Below are positions 15,524 to 24,700 of a stretch of DNA of 58,446 nucleotides, piece after piece. Both the position numbers and the translations under genes were made by a program. Source of the stretch: Elusimicrobiota bacterium (lineage in GTDB: Bacteria > Elusimicrobiota > Elusimicrobia > O2-12-FULL-59-9). The stretch spans positions 1 to 58,446 of the forward strand of contig JACQRQ010000261.1 of assembly GCA_016206405.1 (NCBI GenBank), read 5' to 3'. The notes beneath the pieces were generated by a model. That model was given only the letters and a program-made list of their open reading frames with translations. It searched no databases and had not been told where the DNA came from. Numbering within the stretch: the stretch's first letter is position 1; each line of letters starts with the position of its first letter.

Positions 15524-18264
15524 GAGGCTGAATTCTTCTTAAATTTCTTGAGCTCCTGCTCCTTGGCCTCAAGATCCCGCTTATTTTCCTTCGCCGTCTT
15601 CTTCTTCTGCGCGGCCTCCTTTTTGAGACCGCTCAATTCAGAATCATAAAGCTTTCGAATCTTGCTCTCGGCCGCCGACAGTAGATTCCGGGCCTTTTCG
15701 ACCACGAATTTCAGGCCCTTTTCCCAGGCCTCTTTCACCAACTTTTCCCGCCTTTTCTTCAGCTCAGCCAGCCGCTTTTTCTTCTCCATCCCGATAACTT
15801 TCGCCTTCTTCAGCGACTCTACTTTCTCTCGCCTCTTGACCGTCTCCAAGTTTTTCTTCATTTCTCGGATTTGCTTGGCCATTTCCTTTTGCTTCTGCAG
15901 TTTGGCCAGATACTGCTGGAGCTTGGGGTCGCCGGGCTCTTCCCGGTTTTCCCAGAAGTCGTTGAAGTCCTCATCGCTCTCCATGGCCTCAATGAGGCTG
16001 GTCAGCTTTGAAACGGACGCGTCGGAATCCTTCTGCGTGTAGAGCTCGTTGAAGCCGTATGTCTGCGTGGCGTAAACGAATTCGGCGCCCGTTTTCACCG
16101 AGGGACGGAGGCTGTAGTTCTGCTTCTGCCGGAGCGTCAGGCTCAGGAGTTTGGCCAGAATTCTGCCCCGCCAATCAAAGGGAGCGTTGCCATACCTGAA
16201 GAGCAAGGCCAGCACTTTATCGGTTTGCCCGTTTTCCTTAAACGACAGCACGGCGTCCGGTTCGATATTCACTTGATACTTGCGCTTGATGCGAGGGTCG
16301 GCGATGTTGCCGACCAGTTTGAACTTAGAGTCCCCCGCGATATTGGTGAAGCCGCGGATGGCGTTTTGGGCGAGTTCCTCGGGCGTTTTGGGGAACCAGT
16401 GCTGCTGATATAAGTTATAAACGACCGCCTTGGCCCTTTCCAACATTTCCTGGCTCGTCTTGCGCCACTGCGGATTCTTGCGCAGATAAACAAAAACGGG
16501 GCTCAAATTGACCTGCCGGCCGGGCTGCAGAGGGTTGTTCCATATTTCCTCCAGCAGGCGGATGCCGGCATGCACGTTCAAAAACCGGATTTTCCCAACC
16601 CGGAGATTCCTTAAAATATCGATGATCACAGCCCGGGTGATGATGCCCAGATACAAATAATGCTTCCCCTCTCGAACCTCCGAATTGCCCTGAATGATGA
16701 AGCGGCTCCTTCCGGCCTCCTGCATCGGCAGCCAATAATCAACATAGGAGCGAAGCTTGCTGAAATTGATCTTGATGGGTTTAAGCCATTGGTCCCCCAG
16801 AAAGCCGCGCAACGCCTCCAGCAGCGACTGGCCGTCGCCGACGATTTCCTGGTAAGGCCCCTCCCCGTTTTCCTTATAGTCGGGCAATTTCCCGATCATT
16901 TCCGCGACCAATTGAGGGAACCTTTTGGGATACTGGATCACCATCATGTTCTTCGGCTGGTTCTTGACGTCTTCTTTGCCCGCAAATCGCTCCACAAATT
17001 GCTTGTCGACCGCTCCCAAAAGCCGGGTGACATTTCTTTGGAGGCTGTATTTATTGACGCTGTAGGAAAGCTTTTCATCGGAAGCCGGGTCATCGGGCGT
17101 CAGCCGGTAAAATCGCAGCATGCGCAGAGGGTCTCTTTTGCCGGCGCGGTCGATGGAGCGGTTGAACTGCCCCACCCAGGCCGTTTTTTGAGTTTTTTTG
17201 AGTCCAGGCTTGAATTGAACCCTGAAAATGTACTCGCCGTCAAAGCTCCATTGAACGTCTCCCTGAGCCAGTTTGCCGCTTTCCACCAGAGAGCCGGTGA
17301 CGCTTTCGGCCAGGCCCTGGAGCATCTGCTTGTGATTATCCGAGAAACCGTCTTGGTCCGGAATGATGGATTTGGTTTTATCGGATTCAGCCGTTTGAGG
17401 AGCGCTGCTCTCGCTTTGGCCTTTGCCCTGCGCATAGATCATGGCGCCGTTGTAGGCCACGATGAGCATCCGGTTGTTTTGCCGGTATTTCAAATGGTTT
17501 AAGAGAACGCTGTTTATGTAATCCGGGCCCTCAGCGGTGTAAAAAACAACGCCGTAGCCTAGTTCCAAAGACCGGTCGATGGCCTGAGCGATTTCGGGAG
17601 CGGCGGGCTGGCCGTTGAAAACATCGGGGATGAAAATGATCCTGGCATTTTTGGCCGGTTCTTCGCTGGGACCGGAATTTTCCGCCACAGGCGGTTTGGG
17701 CGGAGGAGGCGTCTGCGGAGGCTGAGCCGTGGGGGGCTTATCCTCAGCGGCGCCCTCAGCTTGCCGACCGGAAGCCTTCGAGTCCGAGTCCGCCGGGTGG
17801 GCCTTTTCGTCGCCGGCGTTTTGCTCGACTGAACCGGCCGCCACAATACCCTCGCCGGCGTCCTGAGGGGACGCGTTTTGATACATCTCCTCCAAACGAT
17901 CGTTCAACCCCTTCTGCGGCGATGCATGTGAATCGGATTCCAAAGACAACTTGCCGGCGACGCTTAAAGCCTCGACGGGAGAGCCCGCCAATGCTTTCGT
18001 GATTTCCTCCGTTGAAAGGACGCGTCCGGCGATAGAAGGCTCCGTCCGGCCATCGACTCTGGGAACTTTGAAATCCTTGGGAAGCTGAGGCTTCATCCCC
18101 GCGGAGCGACCCGGCTGAACGGTCGCCATCCGGAAAGCTTTCGCCTTTCGCGCCGCCCGCGAGCGGACCAGCGGTCCCGCCGCCCAAACTTCGGCGGCCG
18201 GAAAAGGCAGCGCCCCCCACAGCAGGCTCATAGTTAAAACGATGGAAATTATTTTTTTCGTCAT
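15520..18264 (-). CDS. exported paralogue of the HAD/RecB-like protein, motifs degenerate, Lys-rich coiled-coil tail
   Basis: This 914-residue protein starts at 18264, where AGGAAA precedes the ATG by seven bases and a signal peptide follows (KKIISIVLTMSLLWGALPF, ending AEVWA). After a Pro/Ser/Ala-rich linker, a HAD-like Rossmann segment begins near residue 211 (ARIIFIPDVFNG, then GYGVVFYTAEG and LIVAYNGAMI). A region at about 500-720 follows the order of the neighbouring RecB-like domain (INFSKLRSYVDYW, then EPDAVLSFKENG and ALLFRYG), but the D/E-x-K residues are missing. The last 130 residues are almost all Lys, Glu, Arg and Leu and should form a long helix or coiled coil. It looks like an ancient tandem duplicate of the next gene that lost catalysis. 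Confidence 0.72.
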   Translation of the reverse strand: MTKKIISIVLTMSLLWGALPFPAAEVWAAGPLVRSRAARKAKAFRMATVQPGRSAGMKPQLPKDFKVPRVDGRTEPSIAGRVLSTEEITKALAGSPVEALSVAGKLSLESDSHASPQKGLNDRLEEMYQNASPQDAGEGIVAAGSVEQNAGDEKAHPADSDSKASGRQAEGAAEDKPPTAQPPQTPPPPKPPVAENSGPSEEPAKNARIIFIPDVFNGQPAAPEIAQAIDRSLELGYGVVFYTAEGPDYINSVLLNHLKYRQNNRMLIVAYNGAMIYAQGKGQSESSAPQTAESDKTKSIIPDQDGFSDNHKQMLQGLAESVTGSLVESGKLAQGDVQWSFDGEYIFRVQFKPGLKKTQKTAWVGQFNRSIDRAGKRDPLRMLRFYRLTPDDPASDEKLSYSVNKYSLQRNVTRLLGAVDKQFVERFAGKEDVKNQPKNMMVIQYPKRFPQLVAEMIGKLPDYKENGEGPYQEIVGDGQSLLEALRGFLGDQWLKPIKINFSKLRSYVDYWLPMQEAGRSRFIIQGNSEVREGKHYLYLGIITRAVIIDILRNLRVGKIRFLNVHAGIRLLEEIWNNPLQPGRQVNLSPVFVYLRKNPQWRKTSQEMLERAKAVVYNLYQQHWFPKTPEELAQNAIRGFTNIAGDSKFKLVGNIADPRIKRKYQVNIEPDAVLSFKENGQTDKVLALLFRYGNAPFDWRGRILAKLLSLTLRQKQNYSLRPSVKTGAEFVYATQTYGFNELYTQKDSDASVSKLTSLIEAMESDEDFNDFWENREEPGDPKLQQYLAKLQKQKEMAKQIREMKKNLETVKRREKVESLKKAKVIGMEKKKRLAELKKRREKLVKEAWEKGLKFVVEKARNLLSAAESKIRKLYDSELSGLKKEAAQKKKTAKENKRDLEAKEQELKKFKKNSAS

Positions 18265-18364
18265 AGTGGCTTTCCTAAATTGAAGTTTGCCGGCCCTCTC
18301 TCCATTCAATCTCATTCTAACCCGATTATCCGGCCCCCGCATGGGCCATTGGTCCCAGCAGGGC

Positions 18365-18396
18365 AAAGAAAAAGGGCCTATCGAATCATAGGCCCT
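18365..18396 (-). terminator. strong Rho-independent terminator
   Basis: On the minus strand AGGGCCTAT and ATAGGCCCT form a perfect 9-bp stem around a 6-base loop, followed at once by TTTTCTTT. It lies about 40 bp after the stop of the HAD-MFS gene, so it should end the transcript that starts upstream of the predicted barrel gene. It separates that unit from the two HAD/RecB-like genes. Confidence 0.85.
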
Positions 18397-18435
18397 AAGA
18401 CCTGCAAAAACTTGCCGGATTTTTCCGCTAGCAAT

Positions 18436-21400
18436 TCAATTTCTTTTCCACAGTTTCCAGCTTTTTAGCCAACCGTTGCTTTTTCCGCTAAACACCAGCC
18501 GGTGCGCGGCAAAAATCTGAAATCCCCCAAAAGCCGTGAGCACCACCGCCATCAAGGTCATGTTCGCCAAGGGCTCGCGCCCGGCCAGAAAAGTGAAGAA
18601 TAGCGCCGTTCCGGCGGCGTACAAAATCTTCTCATAAAGCGTAATGACCCCCTCCATGGAGGCCATATGAGGTTTCATATTATTGTCCGGCTCATACATC
18701 GCCTTTCGCTTCAATGAAAGCCCGATGAAATGAAGCGGCCCGCGCAGCAGGGCAAAAGCCATCAGGCTTCCCAAGGCCCAATTGAGGGCGCCCAACGGAG
18801 TGCCTCCGTAGATGGGCAACGCGCCCCAGAAAAAGAGAAAGCCCAAACCAGACGCCACATACGCCGCCGTACCCACATTTTTCCACCAGTGATGGGTGTT
18901 TTGATTCTTGCTGGGATTAAAAACGATCATCATCGCCCCGGCCAACACTTTGCCCAAAAAGGTGGTCGCGATGATCTTAGGCCATTGGCCCGGCAGATAC
19001 GCGGTCGCGTACTGCAGCAAAGTCAGCAGAACCGCGGGCTCAAGAACCAGGTAGAAATTGAGCGTATTGAAAAGGGTCAGGAAAGGATTATTACGAATCA
19101 ATTTAAATCCCTGCAGGATGGCGGGAGTGGTTTGCCTTAACTGATCATATTGCCGGCGCGTCCATGCCGGCAGTTGCTGAACCCACGAAATCGCCTTGGC
19201 CACAGGATTGCCTATGGCATGGCGGTATCTTTTTGAAAAGGCGAAGGAATACAAGGACATGGTCAGCATCAGCGCCAATACGTAAGGCAGCGGCGAGAAA
19301 GCCCAACCGGCCCCGGCTCCCCGCCACGCATCCATGAGGCCGATGAAATAATCCGCAACATAGAAGCCGGTCACAAATCCCACCGTGTTGGTCAAGACGG
19401 AGTCGATGCCTTCGGTCTTATTGTAAACGGTCTCCGTGGTCCCGACCACGCGTTTGTCGGCAAGGTCCTCAATGCTGTAGTACACGCCCTCAAAAAAACC
19501 GGAAAGACCGGCCACGACGAAAAGCAGCGTCACGTTCAAGGGCATGCCGAGAAGCCACATTCCCGGGATCAAAGCGATCACTACGGCCAATTTTCCCAAA
19601 GACCCCTTCATCATCTGCACGGCCCTGGCCTTGTCCGACCGGGGACCGGCGAAAAACTCGCCCAAGCCGTTGCTGAGCTCAAAAACCATCTCGTATATCC
19701 CGAAGGCGGCCAGAGGGCTTAGGAAACCGGCCGTTAAATGGCCCGTGTATTCGGGCAGCCCGGCTAGGTAGACGCTTAAGCCCGCCGCCATCATCATCCG
19801 GCCGACCTGCAGCACCCACCATTTGATGTTTCTGCTTCGTTCCGGGATAACCCGGGTGAAATACCGGATCACTCCCTCAAAACGCTGCAATCCCCCCTGT
19901 ATCCACTGGGACGCTCGCCCCACATGCTTTTCAAACTTTGGATCAAGATTTAAATGTCTCTCCGCATGGGAAAGGGGAGGCCGGGTCCTGGCGTTCGGGG
20001 CTTTGATCCATCCATGCACGAACCAGGCCGTCGCCGCGACCGAGAGCAGCCACGGCGCATAAGATCCCAAGAAGCTGAGGTCAAAACCGCTCAAGGCGCG
20101 CGGGGCGAGTCCGCCGCTCAACGAGGTCGGGAGAAGCAACCCTCCGGCCATAATGCCGCTCCAGGCGAATTTCTTGATGGCGGGAGCCGGATTCGCCTTC
20201 GCGCTCATCGAAGCCGGCCTTCGGGCCGCGGAAGCTACGCGGCGCAAGAAATTTACCGTGTAAGCGACTTTGGCCTCCGGAAACGGAAAGGCATTGTCCA
20301 AGCCGGCGTCCAAATCCTCGCCCGCGCTGAAAGCGATGCTGCCCGGAAAGGAGCGCGCCATATAGGTATCCGCTCCGAAAGACCCCATCGCGTCGGCAAA
20401 CGTCAGAATTTTTTGCGGATGCACGGTCCGTCCCTGCTGGGCCAGCACGGCGACGACCTGCCGGACGGAATCCGCCTTCGAATACCGGCTGATGGTTAAT
20501 TCGTCGTCCTTAAAGGTGGCGATGTCGGGGAGGCGGCCGGACTTCAGGGCAAGCGCCACGCTGCCGGTCAATGCCTCGATTCCGTTGCGCCCCGGTTTAA
20601 ACCTCAACAGCAGGTCCGCGCGGTTGTCGACTTCAACGTCAAAATCCACGCCCTGCGAAAGCCCCAAAGACCGGGCCGAACGCATGAGGACGCGCCTAAT
20701 TTCTCGCTGCTCCGCCTCCGAGCGCAGCGGGCTTTCAAGCGTGTGAATTTTTTCCTCGGAATCGAACCAATCCAGGCGCGAGCCGCTGCGAGTGGCGAGG
20801 ATGAGGCCGGCCTTGCGCTCCAGGCGATCGATAAAAAGCCGTTTCATTCCCCTCTCGGAATCGAAGGGCCTGGCGGTGATGACGGCCACGGGAATATTTT
20901 GGGCCAAGAGCGCCTCCACCGCTGCGAGCAGGCGCCGCGGGGAACGCTCAACGTCATCGACCACCGTCTTGTCAAAGTCAAATTGAATAAGATCCGGCGT
21001 CCGGCGCTCGTAATACCGGATGAAAGCCTCGTAATCGGAAGGCGATAGGCGCGGTATGCTCAGCGGAGCGGAGGGAAATCTCTTAAGGATAAGCGATGCC
21101 GCCGCCCGTTTCAAGCGGTAGGCCCAACCCGGCGTCGGAAGATCATCAATAAGGGCGGCGGAAAGGTTCGGCGGCTTGCGGCGTGCGTCCGCCTCCGGCT
21201 TGCCGCCGGCGACGGTCAGAGCGGCAGCTTTGTTCTGCGCGTGCCGCGGCGAAGCGCCCCACGCGGACGTTGCGCCGTCCGCTTCCAACGCGGCGCCATT
21301 TTCGTAAATTTCATCAAGGGCCCTCTTCGGCGCTTTCTTGAGCTTCTTATAAAATGCCGGTAAATTTTCAAAGATGCGGCCCAAGGCGGCCGGCCCACGC

Positions 21401-21702
21401 TTTTTCTCGGCGCCTCCGCCGCCGAGCGCCGCAACCTGTGAAACTGAGGCGTAGGCGCCGGGACCGGCGGCAATCGTCGCCGGCAGCGCAGTATTCAGAA
21501 ATCGCGTCTGGATCGCGCCCTTCGGGCGGGTCCCCCGCCGGTGCAGGGAATAAGAAAAAGATTTTGAGGTCCCGGATGAATTTTTGCCGGCGCGGCGCAG
21601 CGAGGCCGCATGCGCTAAGGCCTGATAAGGGGCCAAGCCTGGGGAAATCAATATTAGGGCGGCGACTATTATCGAGGCGGCGATTTTTCGCGTTTTTTCC
21701 AT
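18436..21702 (-). CDS. HAD hydrolase-MFS transporter fusion membrane protein
   Basis: This 1,088-residue protein opens with AALILISPGLAPYQALAHAA, the N-terminal motif shared with two neighbours. A HAD domain covers about 235-480. It has the catalytic FDFDKTVVDD (about 240-249), the threonine motif AVITARP, SKADSVRQV with the motif III Lys, and FADAMGSFGADTYMA as motif IV. The catalytic Asp pair is intact, so a sugar- or small-phosphate phosphatase is plausible. From about 620 to 1080 follow roughly twelve membrane segments of MFS character, with the cytoplasmic loop RSDKARAVQMM after the second or third helix. Fusion of a HAD phosphatase to an MFS protein is unusual. It starts 1 bp from the end of the giant gene, so it is coupled to it. 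Confidence 0.8.
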   Translation of the reverse strand: MEKTRKIAASIIVAALILISPGLAPYQALAHAASLRRAGKNSSGTSKSFSYSLHRRGTRPKGAIQTRFLNTALPATIAAGPGAYASVSQVAALGGGGAEKKRGPAALGRIFENLPAFYKKLKKAPKRALDEIYENGAALEADGATSAWGASPRHAQNKAAALTVAGGKPEADARRKPPNLSAALIDDLPTPGWAYRLKRAAASLILKRFPSAPLSIPRLSPSDYEAFIRYYERRTPDLIQFDFDKTVVDDVERSPRRLLAAVEALLAQNIPVAVITARPFDSERGMKRLFIDRLERKAGLILATRSGSRLDWFDSEEKIHTLESPLRSEAEQREIRRVLMRSARSLGLSQGVDFDVEVDNRADLLLRFKPGRNGIEALTGSVALALKSGRLPDIATFKDDELTISRYSKADSVRQVVAVLAQQGRTVHPQKILTFADAMGSFGADTYMARSFPGSIAFSAGEDLDAGLDNAFPFPEAKVAYTVNFLRRVASAARRPASMSAKANPAPAIKKFAWSGIMAGGLLLPTSLSGGLAPRALSGFDLSFLGSYAPWLLSVAATAWFVHGWIKAPNARTRPPLSHAERHLNLDPKFEKHVGRASQWIQGGLQRFEGVIRYFTRVIPERSRNIKWWVLQVGRMMMAAGLSVYLAGLPEYTGHLTAGFLSPLAAFGIYEMVFELSNGLGEFFAGPRSDKARAVQMMKGSLGKLAVVIALIPGMWLLGMPLNVTLLFVVAGLSGFFEGVYYSIEDLADKRVVGTTETVYNKTEGIDSVLTNTVGFVTGFYVADYFIGLMDAWRGAGAGWAFSPLPYVLALMLTMSLYSFAFSKRYRHAIGNPVAKAISWVQQLPAWTRRQYDQLRQTTPAILQGFKLIRNNPFLTLFNTLNFYLVLEPAVLLTLLQYATAYLPGQWPKIIATTFLGKVLAGAMMIVFNPSKNQNTHHWWKNVGTAAYVASGLGFLFFWGALPIYGGTPLGALNWALGSLMAFALLRGPLHFIGLSLKRKAMYEPDNNMKPHMASMEGVITLYEKILYAAGTALFFTFLAGREPLANMTLMAVVLTAFGGFQIFAAHRLVFSGKSNGWLKSWKLWKRN

Positions 21703-21703
21703 T

Positions 21704-24700
21704 TCAAGTGAGAAAATGCGTGATATAAAACAACACCGTCGACCATCCCACGAAACCCAACACGCCGGCCATCAGGGACTTTTTCAAAGCGCCCGCTTTA
21801 TACATCTGCCAGAAAATCGCCGCCTGCAAGGTGATCCCGCCGATGGTGCAGGCCAAGGTGTTGATCCAGAACCACGGATTGGTCTTCGCCACCAAAAGCA
21901 AAGTGGGCAATAAAAAGGCGTTGGCCAGCAAGGGCAGCGCGACATAAAACCAATCCATGCCGGCCAGCAAGTGCGCGTTGCCGCTCTTTATATTTTGGTG
22001 ATTGGTCCAAAGCTGCTTGGCGGGAAAAGATAAAAATATCACATTGGCGGCAAAATTGAGAGGGCCGGTGACGGGCTGATAATGCGCGGCGACGATGGGC
22101 GGAAGGAAAATCCATGAACTCAGCATGGTCACCGCGGCCAACGCCCATTTGATCTTGGTGTAATTGTCCATGTCCTTGAGTTGATTAATCTTGGACTGAA
22201 GCCATTTCACCTTGTGGGACAGAGGCGAGAGCGTGCGCTTAAGCGCGTGGACTCGGGTTTCGCCTGGAGCCAATTCCATCTCGAAATCCGTTTTTTCTCC
22301 GGGAAGCCGAAAGCGCACAGGGGCCGGTTGGTCGGAGGGATTGGTCAGTACGGCGAGAGCCACATCTTGCATGATGGCTTCATTTTTTGGCCAGAGAAGA
22401 TACCCCGCCCAGGCTTCATCCCCCTGGCCTTGAATTCGCTCCGGCTGCGAAAAATTATTCAATAAGCGCCTCTTAAGTCTCTTTCCAACGGCATCGCCTT
22501 TTCTGCCATCGACGGGCTTGAATATTTCCTCAACCCTTTCAACGAGCGCGGCGTCGCCGGCCGGAGTCAACCAATGCGCGGCCGGAAACAACCGCGCCAT
22601 CCAATGGATCCCCGCGACCGGCGCCGGAAGGGCCAAAATTTCCCCGATGCCTCCTTTTTGCCAATGCTGAAAGACCTGCCAATCGATGGCCCGGCCCGCC
22701 TCGCCGGCTTTGCCGCTTTCCAAACGGGTTTGCCATCCGATTTGAGAATAATATGGAAGCCCGCCGGAGTCCTCCAGCGCGATGTCGCCCTGATTGATGA
22801 CGGCGTCGAAACCGGCGGCCGCCAGCGACCCGCGGTGAACATTGCCCTGGGCTAGAAAGGCGATCCCGGGATATTCCATTTTAAGCTCGGATATCAATTC
22901 CTCCCAAAACTCCCGGGCCGGCATTTGAACTCCGTGGTTTCTGGCAAATTCGCCGTTGAGCAGAAGCTCCGGATTTTCTATGCGGAACCCATCGATGCCG
23001 AATTTGGAAATCCAATGCCGCACGGTTTCCAGAGCCCACCGCCGAGTCTGAAGGCTGGAATAATCCAGTTGCGCCGCGTTGGGATGATGGCGAAGCCGCT
23101 CCCCTTCTCTCATGGCGCTCAGCCGGACCAACAGCGGCCCCTGTTCGGGATGCAGGATGGGGGCCCACCCTTCCGGAGGCCGGCGCAATTCCTCCGCGGT
23201 AGCCTTCCGGTGGATGATCATGCCGATGCTTTCAGTCAGGAAAGCGGAATCCAAAGAGACGTGATGCAAAGGCAAATCCATGATCACGCGCAGAGGTTTT
23301 TCCACCCTGGCGGAAGCTTGGCGGACCCTGCGGGTGAATGCCGCCAAATCCTGCGAAGCGCCCAGCGCCGGATTGACCAAGCCAAAATCAATGGGCGCAA
23401 AAGGAGCGCTGACATCCCTGAGCATTGCCGAACCGATGGAAAACGTATTGACGTCCTGTTGGTCCGCCAATGCCGCTATTTCCTCCGGCGACCAAGCGCC
23501 CAGCGGCTTCGCGGTCTTGGGCAGTTCATAGACCTGCATTTCTCGCGCCCACGCGGATAGATTGTTCTTCATGTGGCTTTGCTGCAGCTCAGGAACCTTC
23601 TTTTCCAGAAAAGCCGTAAGCTGCCGCCGGAGATCGTGAGGATTCTTTTTAATGTCCAGAAGGGATTTGAGTTCGGACCGGACAAGACCCGCCCATGATG
23701 AAAAAGAGCTCAAAGGCTGGAGCAATTCCTCGATCATGTAGGCGAAGAGCTGCGGCATTTGGCCGGACAGGGCGCGGTCGATATCCTCCGACTCTGCTCT
23801 CTTTCGCGCGGCCTCAAGGCCTTCGTGCCGACTCTCCAATTCATCGGCCTCTTGATTGAGGCGCCGGATATCGCGGTCCAACTGCGTCAAGGCGTAGAGA
23901 ATGCCCTCCAGACCGGCGGAGGGCGCAAACCGGCTGCCGCGGCCCAAATTAAACGCGAACGGCGCGAGCCTGGAATGGTCCGGCAACAGAGGCCCAACGC
24001 TGAGAATCTGTCGCTCCTCCAAAGACAGCCGCCATGTGTCCAGATTTTTTTGCCGGATTTGAATCTGCTGTTGACCGGCGTCGCGGCCGGCGGCGCTCTC
24101 CGATGAGCTTAACAAGGCCGCGGCGAAGGAAGGAATTAGCCCGCGGCGGTTGGCCCGCTGCACCCAGCCGGAAATCCAGCTCAACTGCCGCTTCGCCTTG
24201 AAATTCGCCCATTTTTGATCGGAGCGCTGATTCTCCAGCGATAGAAGGCGCAGATAAAGCCTCAAGCTTTCCTGAATGACCGCCGGCTTATTCTGCAGCA
24301 TCGCCTTCAGGTTTTCGAGCAGGGATTCGGGATCTTTCGCGTCGTCGGCGGCGAAAATGTTCTCAAGCCATATCAGAAGCCCCGGATATTTTTTGATCTC
24401 CTCCACGTTGAAACGGCTGAAAAACGCCTCCAAATAGGGAGCCGGCAGAGCCAGAATCATCCGGCTGGACATGCGCTGGCGCTGCAAAAACTCCAGCAAC
24501 GGGCTCTCGGAGCTGAACGGCGCGGCGGAACCGAAATCCAAACTCACGGTCGCCGCCAATTCGGGTAAATTATTTTTTTGCCTGTCGGCGTTGACTCCAT
24601 CCAGTTTTTTAAGCGCCCAAGCCAGCCTTTCCAAGGCGACCGCCTCCGTCCCCCCTTTTTTTCCCAAAACTTCCTCGTTCCAAACCGAAGAATCACTGGA

